Part shown: positions 8,703 to 21,000 of the stretch, piece after piece | Numbering within the stretch: position 1 is the first letter of the stretch | Layout of the letters: each line of letters opens with the position of its first letter | DNA from: Pseudohalioglobus lutimaris | GTDB taxonomy: Bacteria; Pseudomonadota; Gammaproteobacteria; Pseudomonadales; Halieaceae | Direction: 5' to 3' | Length of the DNA stretch: 64,000 nucleotides | Assembly (NCBI RefSeq): GCF_002866825.1 | Contig: NZ_PKUS01000030.1 | Span: 19,252 to 83,251 of the forward strand | Translations under genes and position numbers: made by a program | Notes under the pieces: generated by a model | Database searches by the model: none | Seen by the model: only the letters and a program-made list of their open reading frames with translations | What the model was told of the DNA's origin: nothing

Positions 8703-9404
8703 CTAGAGGCCACGGGATGAAAACCGGTAACCGGTGCCGCGGACGGTTTGAATCAGGCCGCTATAGTCTGCGGCCTCCGTTTGCAGCGCTTTGCGCAGGC
8801 GCCGGATGTGCACATCAACCGTGCGCTCCTCCACATAAACGTTGCCACCCCAGACATGGTCGAGCAACTGACCGCGGGTATAGGCACGCTCTGGATGGGA
8901 CATGAAAAACTGCAGCAGGTTGAACTCCGTTGGGCCCATATCGATCGCATCGTCTCCAGCAATAATGCGCCTGCTCTCACCATCGAGGACCAGTCCGCCG
9001 ACTTCCATGCGTCCCTGCTCTTCTCCACCGCTGGCGCGCCGCAGCAGTGCCCGTACTCTCGCAATAAGCTCCCTGGGGGCAAACGGTTTGGTCATGTAGT
9101 CATCTGCACCCACATCCAGGCCCTGAATAACGTTATCTTCAGCCGTCTTGGCGGTGAGCATAATGACCGGCACTTCACGAGTACTCTCTTCACGCTTGAG
9201 CCTGCGCATCAGTTCCAGACCGCTACCACCGGGAAGCATCCAGTCCAGGAGAATAATGTCAGGGCGCTCGTCGAAAATCAGTGCATGTGCCTGCTGTATA
9301 TTTTCCGCCTCAATGCACCGATACCCGGCCATCTCCAACGCCATGCGCAGCATATCGCGTATGGCAAGCTCGTCATCTACTATTAAAACCGTGCGTTCGG
9401 ACAT
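8703..9404 (-). CDS. phoB: Phosphate-regulon response regulator PhoB
   Basis: An OmpR-family response regulator of 233 residues. The receiver domain (1-120) has the acidic pocket DDE at 10-12, phosphoacceptor D54 in LLDWMLPGGSG, and the conserved lysine in MTKPF. The C-terminal winged-helix domain (about 130-230) includes GPTEFNLL and the recognition segment VDVHIRRLRKAL. It binds Pho boxes such as those at 883-900 and 9456-9473. ATG 9404 has AGAGGAAG about ten bases upstream. A Pho box about 50 bases before the start predicts positive autoregulation. Confidence 0.97.
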   Translation of the reverse strand: MSERTVLIVDDELAIRDMLRMALEMAGYRCIEAENIQQAHALIFDERPDIILLDWMLPGGSGLELMRRLKREESTREVPVIMLTAKTAEDNVIQGLDVGADDYMTKPFAPRELIARVRALLRRASGGEEQGRMEVGGLVLDGESRRIIAGDDAIDMGPTEFNLLQFFMSHPERAYTRGQLLDHVWGGNVYVEERTVDVHIRRLRKALQTEAADYSGLIQTVRGTGYRFSSRGL

Positions 9405-9437
9405 GGGGACGGAACTTCCTCTGTGAAACGAATGCAG

Positions 9438-9473
9438 GTATTAGACGGTGAAATTATGACAAATTAATGACAA
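9438..9473 (-). promoter_or_regulatory. Pho box and -10 for phoBR
   Basis: The minus strand reads TTGTCATTAATTTGTCAT (9473-9456): a perfect direct repeat of TTGTCAT separated by TAAT, matching the PhoB consensus at 12 of 14 heptamer positions. TAATAC at 9443-9438 lies 12 bases downstream and can serve as -10. This predicts that PhoB activates its own operon. Confidence 0.85.
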
Positions 9474-9526
9474 ATGAGGAATGAGCGGTATTTTCTACAG
9501 CGCTGGCGGCGCTGACGGTGACCTGG

Positions 9527-9577
9527 GGGACTGCCCACGGGCGTGGGCAGTCCCGGTGCCCTTAGGGCCCGGGACTG
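9527..9577 (-). terminator. Two overlapping, mutually exclusive hairpins after korB
   Basis: Arms 9527-9538 (GGGACTGCCCAC) and 9543-9554 (GTGGGCAGTCCC) form a perfect 12-base-pair stem with a four-base loop. Arms 9548-9556 (CAGTCCCGG) and 9569-9577 (CCGGGACTG) form a second stem, extended inside by GCCC/GGGC around TTA with one bulged T. The two structures share 9548-9554 and cannot coexist. They lie between the korB stop (9590) and the phoB promoter, both minus strand. Neither is followed by a T-run, so this could be a weak or Rho-assisted terminator, or an RNA switch or insulator. Confidence 0.55.
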
Positions 9578-9589
9578 TTTGAGGGACGA

Positions 9590-10642
9590 TCAGCGTAGGC
9601 TGGCGTTGATATTTTTCAGCATCTGATTCCCGGGGCATAGGTCTTCGGCGCCCAGCGTATTGAGGGGCCGGCTGGACGTTTCCATCACATCGTGCAGGTC
9701 GCGTGAATCCTTGTCCATATAGATGAGCCCGGTGAGAATATCACCGGCAACACGATGCTTTTCCATCGAAATCAGCGCGGAGGTACGGTCAAACGGGTCA
9801 AGGTTCTCCTCCATCTTGTAAAGGTGAATGGAGGAACCGTCATGCAACGTCACCTCATGGCTGAAGCCGGCCTCGTAGTCTGTGGTTATCTCCTTTTGCA
9901 TGGGCACAAAATCAACGGTACCTGTCGCTTCTGCGTGCTCACGCACGAACTCATAGCTCTTGGTGGAGCCTGGATTATTATTGAATGTGACGCAGGGTGA
10001 CACCACATCAATAAAGGCGAAACCGCGATGCCGGGTCGCCGCCTTGATCAGGGGTACCAACTGCTCCTTGTCACCGGAGAAACTGCGGGCAACAAAGGTA
10101 GCCCCCATTTGCAGAGCGGTGGCGCAGAGGTCAATCGCACTGTAGATATTGGCGTCGCCTTTCTTGCTTACCGAGCCCTCATCGGCGGTAGCGGAATCCT
10201 GTCCCTTGGTCAGCCCGTAACAGCCATTATTCATGACGATATAGACCATATTGAGATTGCGTCGCGCAACGTGCGCGAACTGCCCCATACCGATGGACGC
10301 GGTGTCACCGTCGCCGGATACGCCGAGATAAAGCAGATCCCTGTTGGCCATAGCCGCCCCTGTTACTACCGAGGGCATGCGACCGTGAACAGAGTTAAAG
10401 CCATGGGATTTACCCAGGAAATAGGTAGGTGACTTGGAAGAGCAGCCAATCCCGGACAACTTGGCGATCTTATGCGGCTCGATAGACAACTCGTGGCAGG
10501 CACGCACAATAGCGCCGGAAATCGAGTCGTGACCACAGCCAGCGCACAACGTGGAGATGGAGCCTTCATAGTCTGCCCGGGTATAACCCAGGTCATTGAC
10601 CGGCAAATCCGGATGGCGAAACTTTGGAATCTGGTAACTCAT
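9590..10642 (-). CDS. korB: 2-oxoglutarate:ferredoxin oxidoreductase, beta subunit
   Basis: The 350-residue beta subunit of a CoA-dependent 2-oxoacid:ferredoxin oxidoreductase binds thiamine diphosphate and a 4Fe-4S cluster. The TPP motif begins GDGD (109-112) and closes with NN (137-138). Candidate cluster cysteines are C33 and C36 (CAGCGHDS), C66 (GIGCSSKS) and C216 (SPCVTFN). With KorA it converts 2-oxoglutarate and CoA to succinyl-CoA, CO2 and reduced ferredoxin in the cytoplasm; the reverse reaction is also possible. It starts three bases after korA. Subfamily choice (2-oxoglutarate rather than pyruvate) rests on overall resemblance and on the 618-residue partner. No ferredoxin gene is adjacent. 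Confidence 0.9.
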   Translation of the reverse strand: MSYQIPKFRHPDLPVNDLGYTRADYEGSISTLCAGCGHDSISGAIVRACHELSIEPHKIAKLSGIGCSSKSPTYFLGKSHGFNSVHGRMPSVVTGAAMANRDLLYLGVSGDGDTASIGMGQFAHVARRNLNMVYIVMNNGCYGLTKGQDSATADEGSVSKKGDANIYSAIDLCATALQMGATFVARSFSGDKEQLVPLIKAATRHRGFAFIDVVSPCVTFNNNPGSTKSYEFVREHAEATGTVDFVPMQKEITTDYEAGFSHEVTLHDGSSIHLYKMEENLDPFDRTSALISMEKHRVAGDILTGLIYMDKDSRDLHDVMETSSRPLNTLGAEDLCPGNQMLKNINASLR

Positions 10643-10645
10643 GGC

Positions 10646-12502
10646 TTATTCTCCGCCTGAACTGGCGACCTTGGTGCGATGCAGGGGTTCTACTGCCCCG
10701 CCGTCCAGGTGCTGATTAATCTGCTTCTTGATATTGCGAGCGCTGATCGGGGTACCGTCAAAACACAACACCGATTTCAATTTGTCCGGGCCGAATTCAA
10801 ACTCTGCCATCAACAGGGTACGCAGCTGCGCATCACGATTCTGCTCGATCACAAATACCTGATCATGTTCTTCGATGAAGGCCTTCACCTCATGGTTAAA
10901 GGGGAATGCACGCACGCGCATCGCGTCCATGTGCACACCTTCCTCTGCCAGGTAATCCAGCGCTTCCCGCGAGGACTGCTCACTGGTGCCGAAATACAGT
11001 ACCGCTATATCGGTTTCTTGCGCAGCTGAAATAGTCTCGGGGCCGGGAACGTATTCCTTGATGGTGTCCCACTTGCGCATCAGGCGCAGCATGTTCTCCT
11101 CATACTCTTCGCCTTTCTCCGTGTACACCGCCTTCTCGTCACGCGAAGTACCCCGCGTGAAGTATGCGCCGCGGCTTGGGTGCGTGGCGGGATAGGTGCG
11201 GTAACAGATGGCATCGCCATCCACATCGGTGTAACGGCCGAACTCCATTCCGGCCTCAAGCTGCTCCGCAGTCATCACCTTGCCACGGTCGTATTCCCGT
11301 CCGTCTTCCCATTCCAGCGGTGGGGACATGTTGTCATTCATGCCCAGGTCCAAGTCTGTCATCAGTATGATGGGCGTTTGCAGGCGTTCCGCCAGGTCAA
11401 AAGACTGTGCGCCGAAATCAAAACACTCTTTGGGCGTCGATGGAAACAGCAGAACTTGTTTGGTGTCACCGTGCGAGGCATAGGCCGTGGAAAGAATATC
11501 CGATTGCTGCGTCCGTGTCGGCATGCCTGTAGATGGGCCGGCGCGCTGAACATCGAAGAGCACCGTGGGTATCTCGGCAAAATAAGCCAGGCCCAGAAAC
11601 TCGCTCATCAGTGAAATGCCGGGGCCGCTGGTAGCGGTGAAGGCACGCGCGCCATTCCAGCTGGCACCAATAACCATGCCAATCGCCGACAGTTCGTCCT
11701 CTGCCTGCACGATCGCATAGTTCTTTCGCCCCGTGCCCGGGTCGATGCGAATTCGACGAGCGTACTTTTCAAATGCATCCACCACAGACGTGGAGGGTGT
11801 GATCGGGTACCAGGCAGCGACAGTAGCTCCCCCGTATACCGCACCCAGACCCAACGCAGTGTTCCCGTCGAGCAAAATCTGGTCACCTACCGCATCGGCC
11901 GACTGCACACGAATGCCTATGGGGCACTCTACATTGTTACGCGCATACTGGTGGCCGAGTTCCAGGGCATGAATGTTCGGCAGTATCAGCTTTTCCTTAC
12001 CCTTGAACTGGTCGGCGACCAGATCGGTGAGTACCTTGAAATCCATGTCCAACAGCGCTGCCAGGGCGCCTACATAGATCACGTTCTTGAACAGCTGTCG
12101 TTGCCGTGGATCCTTGTACTCATCATTACAAATACGCGTAAGCGGGATACCAATGATATTGACATCGTTGCGCACCAGTCGCAGGTCCAGCGGCTTGGTG
12201 TTGTCGTAGATGAAATAGCCGCCCGGCTCCACTTCCCGTATGTCCTGGGCCATGCTCTGCGGGTTCACCGACAACGCGATATCGATACCGCCGCGCCGCC
12301 CCAGGTAGCCCTTCTCACTAACGCGCACTTCGTACCACGTCGGCAGCCCCTGTATGTTCGAGGGGAAGATATTCTTGGGGCTGACGGGCAGACCCATGCG
12401 GAACAGCGCCTTGGCAAACATATTGTTGGCGCTGGCAGAACCGGTGCCATTAACGTTGGCAAATTTAATGACGAAGTCGTTGACGGATTCCAGTTTTTTC
12501 AT
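10646..12502 (-). CDS. korA: 2-oxoglutarate:ferredoxin oxidoreductase, gamma-alpha fusion
   Basis: A 618-residue subunit in which a gamma domain (about 10-190; NGTGSASANNMFAKAL, GLPTWYEVRVS) is fused to an alpha domain (about 215-610). The alpha domain contains the substrate/TPP-pocket motif YPITPST and TSGPGISLMSEFLGLA. This gamma-alpha architecture is the usual two-subunit KorAB form. Together with KorB it makes succinyl-CoA from 2-oxoglutarate while reducing ferredoxin. It sits three bases after the GltD-like reductase and three bases before korB, so the three form one operon. No ferredoxin-type cluster domain is present in KorA itself; the GltD-like neighbour carries those. Confidence 0.92.
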   Translation of the reverse strand: MKKLESVNDFVIKFANVNGTGSASANNMFAKALFRMGLPVSPKNIFPSNIQGLPTWYEVRVSEKGYLGRRGGIDIALSVNPQSMAQDIREVEPGGYFIYDNTKPLDLRLVRNDVNIIGIPLTRICNDEYKDPRQRQLFKNVIYVGALAALLDMDFKVLTDLVADQFKGKEKLILPNIHALELGHQYARNNVECPIGIRVQSADAVGDQILLDGNTALGLGAVYGGATVAAWYPITPSTSVVDAFEKYARRIRIDPGTGRKNYAIVQAEDELSAIGMVIGASWNGARAFTATSGPGISLMSEFLGLAYFAEIPTVLFDVQRAGPSTGMPTRTQQSDILSTAYASHGDTKQVLLFPSTPKECFDFGAQSFDLAERLQTPIILMTDLDLGMNDNMSPPLEWEDGREYDRGKVMTAEQLEAGMEFGRYTDVDGDAICYRTYPATHPSRGAYFTRGTSRDEKAVYTEKGEEYEENMLRLMRKWDTIKEYVPGPETISAAQETDIAVLYFGTSEQSSREALDYLAEEGVHMDAMRVRAFPFNHEVKAFIEEHDQVFVIEQNRDAQLRTLLMAEFEFGPDKLKSVLCFDGTPISARNIKKQINQHLDGGAVEPLHRTKVASSGGE

Positions 12503-12505
12503 TTG

Positions 12506-14278
12506 TTAGAGGCCCGCCTTGGTGACGTTATAGAGAAACTTCTGCATATCCCAGGCAGATGTGGGACAGCGCTCAGCGCAGAGCCCGCAGTGCAGGCAGA
12601 CGTTCTCGTCCTTTACCATCACCCGGGAGGTAGGCAGAACGTCAGATACGTAGAGGTCCTGGGACAGGTTGCGCGCTGGTGCGGTCAGCCTGGTACGCAG
12701 GTCGTCTTCTTCGCTCTTCACAGTGAAGGTAATGCAGTCCGTGGGACAGATGTCGACACAGGCATCGCATTCAATGCACCGGGTCTCTTCAAATACTGTT
12801 TGCACATCGCAGTTGAGGCAGCGTTCCGCCTCCTTGAAGCCGGTAGCCCGGTCAAAGCCCAGTTCCACTTCCATCTTGCGGTCAGCGAGGGTTTTTTCCA
12901 GCGGCGCCAGCGGTACGATATAGCGCGGGTCATTTTCGACTGCGTTATCGTAGCTCCATTCATGCACGCCCATTTTCTGGCTGGCCAGCGTGACACCCGG
13001 CGCTGGACGATCACTCACAGCCTCGCCACGACAGTAAAGGTCAATACTGATGGCGGCCTGGTGACCGTGGGCTACGGCGGTAATGACGTTCTCGGGACCA
13101 AATGCAGCATCACCACCGAAGAACACTTTCTCATTAGTGGACTGGAACGTGACCGGGTCGACAACCGGCATGTCCCACTTGTCGAAGTCGATATTGAGGT
13201 CACGCTCTATCCACGGGAAAGAGTTTTCCTGGCCAATGGCCATCAACACCACATCCGCTTCCATGAATACCAGCGGTTCATCAGTAGGCACCAGTTTACG
13301 TTTGCCGTTCTCGTCATAAACCGCTTCTACTTTCTCGAAGTGCATCCCTTTGAACTCGCCGTCCTCGAGCACAAATTCCTTGGGAACGTGATTGTTATAA
13401 ATTGGTATGCCCTCGTGCATGGCATCCTCTTTCTCCCAGGGTGATGCTTTCATGTCCTCGAAGGGACTGCGCACGACAACGCGCACGTCCTTACCACCCA
13501 GACGCATGGATGTTCGGCAGCAGTCCATTGCCGTGTTGCCGCCGCCAAGCACCAGCACCTTCTGTTGAATTTCATGGGTATGCTCAAAAGCGACACTGGC
13601 GAGCCAGTCAATGCCAAGATGCACGTGCTCCGCCGCCTCCTCCAGACCGGGCAGATTCAAGCCCTTGCCTTTGGGTGCGCCGGTACCGACAAACACTGCA
13701 TCGTAACCCTTGGCCAGAACCTCTTTCAGGCTGTCTACCTGTATGTCGAAAGTTGCATTGATGTCCATATCGAGGATGTAATTCACTTCCTCGTTCAACA
13801 CTTCTTCAGGCAAACGGAAGGAAGGAATCTGGCTGCGCATCATGCCGCCACCGGCAAACTGGTTGTCGTAGACATCGATGCTGTAGCCCAGCGGGGCGAG
13901 ATCGCGGGCAACCGTGAGGGAAGCGGGACCCGCACCAATCAGCGCGATACGCTTGCCGTTTTTTTCGCTGGGAATCTGCGGCAGCAGGTGAGTAATATCG
14001 TCCTTGTTATCCGCCGCCACCCGCTTCAACCGACAGATCGCGACGGGTTCATCCTCTATTCGGCCACGCCGGCAAGCAGGCTCGCAGGGTCGATCACAGG
14101 TCCGGCCCAGAACACCGGGGAACACATTTGATTGCCAGTTGACCATGTAGGCATCGGTGTAGCGCTCGGCCGCAATCAGGCGGATGTACTCCGGCACTGG
14201 CGTGTGCGCGGGACATGCGTACTGGCAATCTACGACTTTGTGGAAATATTCGGGATCTTGAATGTCTGTCGGTTTCAC
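12506..14278 (-). CDS. GltD-like FAD/iron-sulfur oxidoreductase with C-terminal two-cluster ferredoxin domain
   Basis: A 590-residue electron-transfer flavoprotein. The N-terminal iron-sulfur helical domain has C18, C22, C61, C65 and C69 (the DPYD/GltD type). An FAD site follows at GAGPAS (115-120), then an NAD(P) site GGGNTAMD near 245 and the second FAD motif GGDAAFGPENVITAV near 390. The C-terminal 90 residues add two 4Fe-4S motifs, CIECDACVDICP and CLHCGLCAERCP. Such proteins shuttle electrons between NAD(P)H and ferredoxin. As first gene of the kor operon it probably serves as ferredoxin:NAD(P) oxidoreductase for KorAB. It starts at GTG 14278 with AAGGCGAG upstream. Whether it is soluble, bifurcating or directly bound to KorAB cannot be read from sequence. 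Confidence 0.85.
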   Translation of the reverse strand: MKPTDIQDPEYFHKVVDCQYACPAHTPVPEYIRLIAAERYTDAYMVNWQSNVFPGVLGRTCDRPCEPACRRGRIEDEPVAICRLKRVAADNKDDITHLLPQIPSEKNGKRIALIGAGPASLTVARDLAPLGYSIDVYDNQFAGGGMMRSQIPSFRLPEEVLNEEVNYILDMDINATFDIQVDSLKEVLAKGYDAVFVGTGAPKGKGLNLPGLEEAAEHVHLGIDWLASVAFEHTHEIQQKVLVLGGGNTAMDCCRTSMRLGGKDVRVVVRSPFEDMKASPWEKEDAMHEGIPIYNNHVPKEFVLEDGEFKGMHFEKVEAVYDENGKRKLVPTDEPLVFMEADVVLMAIGQENSFPWIERDLNIDFDKWDMPVVDPVTFQSTNEKVFFGGDAAFGPENVITAVAHGHQAAISIDLYCRGEAVSDRPAPGVTLASQKMGVHEWSYDNAVENDPRYIVPLAPLEKTLADRKMEVELGFDRATGFKEAERCLNCDVQTVFEETRCIECDACVDICPTDCITFTVKSEEDDLRTRLTAPARNLSQDLYVSDVLPTSRVMVKDENVCLHCGLCAERCPTSAWDMQKFLYNVTKAGL

Positions 14279-14374
14279 GTTACGGCTCGCCTTCGGCTTG
14301 GGTGCAGCGGGAAATCACGCGGCACAAACGCCCCGAATTGTGGCACATGTCTACGACTTTTACATTAGGGTTGC

Positions 14375-14405
14375 AGTATAAAAACGTTACTTATCTGTTA
14401 CTTAT
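14375..14405 (-). promoter_or_regulatory. Promoter of the kor operon with 11-bp-period tandem repeat
   Basis: On the minus strand ATAAGTAAC occurs twice with two bases between (14405-14397 and 14394-14386), an 11-base period. TATACT (14380-14375) is a good -10. The -35 position falls inside the repeats and reads AAGTAA, a poor hexamer, which fits an activator-dependent promoter. An 11-base period is the hallmark of OmpR-family sites, including ArcA (repeats of GTTAA-type) and PhoB. On the plus strand the unit reads GTTACTTAT, closer to ArcA than to PhoB. The rest of 14279-14458 holds no gene. Confidence 0.5.
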
Positions 14406-14458
14406 GCGCGTTTTCGGATAAACAGGCGCAATTCCCCAAATGTGTTCGGAGCTAACTT

Positions 14459-17109
<2,651 letters not shown>

Positions 17110-18003
17110 TCAAGTCCTGGCCAGCAGGCGCCGCTCCAGGTCGCGAATTTGCTGCCGGCTATGATCCAGGGTCTGCTTGGTGAGAACACTACGAGACTCA
17201 TCAAGCACATCGCCGCCAAGATTCCGGGACACCGCTTGCGCCGTTTCGAGCATGTAGTCGAAGGCCTTCATCATGTCTTCAGGGCCCGGTAACGTAAGAA
17301 AGAACACCAGGCCCGGGGTTGTGACACCTGACATGTTATCTATATCGAAAACGCCAGGCTGCATCATGTTGGCAACGCTGAACTGAATAGCGCCCTTTCC
17401 TGCCTCAAACTCGTGCCGGTGGAAAAAGTTCATATCGCCGAAACGCAGGTCGCAGGCAAGCAGGATGTGCAGAATATCTTCACCCTTGAAACCGCGAGGG
17501 TCCCGGGCAACCACATTGAGCATGAACACTTCCGGATCTATGTCCCGGGGCAGCACGCCGGGCGCTGCCGGATCGGGCTGTTCCGGCAACGTACGGTCAG
17601 CGCCCATGCCGTCCAGCCAATCCAGGTTTTCGGTGTTATCGTCCTCCGCTGAGAAGCTGGCCATCGCCGGCTCCCGCTCCTCATCACCCGCGGCATCGGC
17701 CTGATCCGCCACAGATGGTGCATCGACAGAAGCAGGTTCAGCAACCGCATCAGGTACATCGTGGCCGGCGGCCTTGAGCAGGTCTCCGCGCTGCACGACG
17801 CGCGCACCACCATTGGGCAACTCCTTGAGCCAGGAAATATCCTCCACTTCCGCTGGCGACACACTCTCTTCCTGGTCGGCCAACTTCACCTTGATCCGGG
17901 AATACTTGTCGCTGCGCACACGGCGCCATGCATCGAGCAGTACCGCCGTTATCAGCAGTACACCAATGATGACCATCCAGTCCCGTATAGTTAACTCCGA
18001 CAT
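17110..18003 (-). CDS. zipA: Cell division protein ZipA
   Basis: A 297-residue bitopic division protein. An N-terminal membrane helix (about 8-25; VIIGVLLITAVLLDAW) with the N-terminus outside is followed by a basic patch. An acidic, proline/alanine-rich linker spans about 50-150. The C-terminal FtsZ-binding domain (about 155-290) has conserved segments such as DPEVFMLNVVAR and FFLTLPGPEDMMKAFDYML. ZipA tethers FtsZ polymers to the membrane during division. It lies 12 bases after smc and just before ligA, the standard gammaproteobacterial arrangement. It is recognized by context plus the C-terminal domain, as the linker is poorly conserved. Confidence 0.95.
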   Translation of the reverse strand: MSELTIRDWMVIIGVLLITAVLLDAWRRVRSDKYSRIKVKLADQEESVSPAEVEDISWLKELPNGGARVVQRGDLLKAAGHDVPDAVAEPASVDAPSVADQADAAGDEEREPAMASFSAEDDNTENLDWLDGMGADRTLPEQPDPAAPGVLPRDIDPEVFMLNVVARDPRGFKGEDILHILLACDLRFGDMNFFHRHEFEAGKGAIQFSVANMMQPGVFDIDNMSGVTTPGLVFFLTLPGPEDMMKAFDYMLETAQAVSRNLGGDVLDESRSVLTKQTLDHSRQQIRDLERRLLART

Positions 18004-18015
18004 CCCCTCGACCTA

Positions 18016-21000
18016 TCAGCTTGCTGCCAGCTCTGCGGCTTCGTCCACATCGACAGTCACCAGGCGAGAAACGCCGGGCTCGTGCATGGTAACACCCATC
18101 AGTTGATCCGCCTGCTCCATGGTGATCTTGTTGTGGGTGATAAAGATAAACTGCACCTTCTCCGACATCTCCTTGACCATACGTGCGTAACGCCCCGTGT
18201 TGGCATCATCCAGCGGCGCGTCCACCTCGTCCAACATACAGAATGGCGCGGGGTTGAGCTGGAAGATGGAGAATACCAGGGCAATGGCCGTCAGGGCTTT
18301 CTCACCGCCCGATAGCAGGTGAATGGTGCTGTTCTTTTTGCCCGGCGGGCGCGCCATGATGGCGATGCCGGTATTGAGCAGGTCGTCGCCGGTCATCTCC
18401 AGGGAGGCGCTGCCACCGCCAAATACACGGGGGAACAGTTCCTGTAGGCCGCTGTTCACCTGGTCAAAGGTCTCCTGGAAGCGATTGCGCGTTTCCTTGT
18501 CGATTTTGCGGATCGCGTTCTCCAGGGTTTCCAGCGCGGTCACCAGGTCCTCGTTCTGCGCGTCAAGGTAGTTCTTGCGCTCCGACTGCAAACTGTACTC
18601 GTCAATCGCGGCGAGGTTGATCGGGCCCAGCCGCGCAATGCGGTTGGCGATCCGTTCCAGTTCAAGTTGCCAGGCGGACTCTGAGGCCTCTTCGGGCATG
18701 CTTTGCAATACTTCCTGCACGTCCTGGCCTGATTCCTGTAACTGCTTGTGTACGTTGTCCCGCTGTACTTGCAGCGTCTGGTTGCTGATGCGCTGGCGCT
18801 CAAGGTCACCCCGCACCGCCTCTGCACGATGCTCTATAGCTGCTCGCTGCTGCTCACACTCACGCAGCTTGTGCTCGACCTCTGCTACCGCCTGGCGGGC
18901 TGCGCCCAACTCGGATTCGGACTGCAGTCGCAACTCCAGCTGGGATTCCAGCTCCGCCTGCAGGCCGTCCAGGGGGTTGTCGTTATCATTCATGCTGCGC
19001 TGCAGGGCGTCCTTGCGTTCGCGCATCTGCGCCACCTGGCTATTGGTGCGGTCTATAGACGCGCGCATGGAGGCCAGCTGCGTTTGCAGGGACTGGTGAC
19101 GCATCGCGCTCTGGTGTGCAGTGTCCTTGTCGTGACGCGCCTTTTGTCGGCAGCTATCCAGCGTGCCGCGGGTCTCATCACGCACGGAAAGCAGCTCTTC
19201 GCGGCGACGGGAGTCTGATTCCATACTCTCAATGGCCATGGATAAAAGCTGGCGCGCCTCGGCCACCGCTTCCTGCTCCTGCCGGAACTGCTCACGGGCC
19301 TCGTCCATGTCGGCATGAAGCCGTTCGCGACGCGCAGTAATCTGCTCTATCCGTGCCTGCAGTGCGGACATCTGCGAACTGTATTCCGCGTGCAGACGGG
19401 TGGCGGCCTGCAGCTCGCGCTGCGAAACCTGACGCTGTTCCTCCAGTTGCCGCAGCTGCTCCTGCGCCCGCTGCTGCTCCAGTTCAAGCGCCTGCTCACG
19501 GGCCACAGCTTGTTCCAAATCAGCTTCCAGTTGCTCCAGCTGCTGTTGGCGCTGGATCACACCACCCTGCTGATCTGCCAGCCGGGTGACACGCAGCCAG
19601 TTCGGGCCAAGCCAGACACCCTCGCGGGTAATGATTGATTCGTTGGGGGCGAGCGCGGCACGCATTGTCATGGCCTGTGAGAGGTCCTCTGCGACCTTTA
19701 CACCCTGCAATAGCTGATCTGCCCGGCCCTGACTACGTACCTTGGCCGCCAGGAACTCCGGTGCTGCAGGCATCGCCTGCGTCGTCTCCACCAGCGCCAG
19801 CTGCCCCTGTTCCAGAGTGCCCAGCATGCCTCCCAGGGCGCCCAGGTTATCGACGCAGACCGCCTGCAAGTAGTCACCGAGTACTGTTTCCACCGCCAGC
19901 TGCCAACCGTCGTCAACCTGCAACTGCTCAAGCAATCGCGGCTTGTCGGCTAATTGCTGCGCTTGCAGCCACTCGCCCACGTCGGCACTGCCATCTTCCA
20001 TGGCGGCTTGCTGCAGCGCTTCAAGCGAGGCCTGCCGACCACGCAGCTGCTGCAATGATGAACGCACTTCGTTCAGTTCTGCAGAAAGTTCACTGGTGCG
20101 TTCGCGAGTGGCAGATATCTGCTCCACTACCTGTTCCGCCCCACCTTCATGCTCCGCCATCACCATTTCGGTCTCGGCCAGCTGTTCGCCCAGTTCTTCC
20201 ATCTCACCCTGGTCGGGGCCGGGAGCCAATGCCGCCTGCTCCTCCTCCAGCTGAACCGTGCGCGACTGGATGCGCTTAAGCACCTGTTCCAGATGCTGTA
20301 TGCGCGACTGCTGGACCTCTGCCTGCTGGCGCGGCTCAGCGGCGTGCTGGTTGAACTCATCCCATTGCTGCTGCCAGGCATGCATGGCCTCCTCCGCCTG
20401 CAGCAAGGCCTCGGCACTGGACTCTTCCAGCTCCTGCAACATTTCCAGCTCGGGTGTCAGGGCTTCAACTTCCTGCTCCCAGGTCACCAGTTTGTCGCGG
20501 TCATCGCCAAGGTGGCTCTCCGCCTGGCTGAGCGCATCGCTGGTTTGCTGCAGATCATCAGCCAACTGACGGCTGCGTTCCTGCTGATGCTTGATCGTCT
20601 GCTCAATGCGCGCCACTTCCGAGCCAAGCGAGTAATAGGTGCCCTGCACGCGGTTGAAGGCATCGGTGCGGTCGGTGTGCTCGACACGATGCTGCTCGAT
20701 TGCCGTGTCCACCTGCTGGTGCTCGGCGTGAACAGCTTCCAGCTTCACTTCCAGCTCACTGATTCCCTGGGTTACCGCTTTCACCTGCTGGTCCAACGCC
20801 TGCCATTGCAGGCCATGCAGCTGTGCTTTAAAGCGCCGCTCTTCCTCTTTATATTGACTGTACTTTTCAGCGGACTGGGCCTGGCGCTGCAAATGCTGCA
20901 GCTGACGCTCCAGCTCTTCACGCAGGTCAGTCAGTCGCTCGAGGTTCTCCAGCGTGCGCCGCATGCGGCTCTCGGTTTCCTTGCGCCGCTCCTTGTACTT

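Noticed and set aside
11951..13444. Long plus-strand open frame (497 codons) opposite korA and the GltD-like gene
   Set aside because: Antisense to two well-supported genes, no recognizable domain, no ribosome site; a shadow of GC-rich coding sequence.
14375..14405. Reading the kor promoter repeat as a Pho box
   Set aside because: The period is right but the heptamers lack TGTCA; the strong Pho boxes in this window show what PhoB sites look like here.
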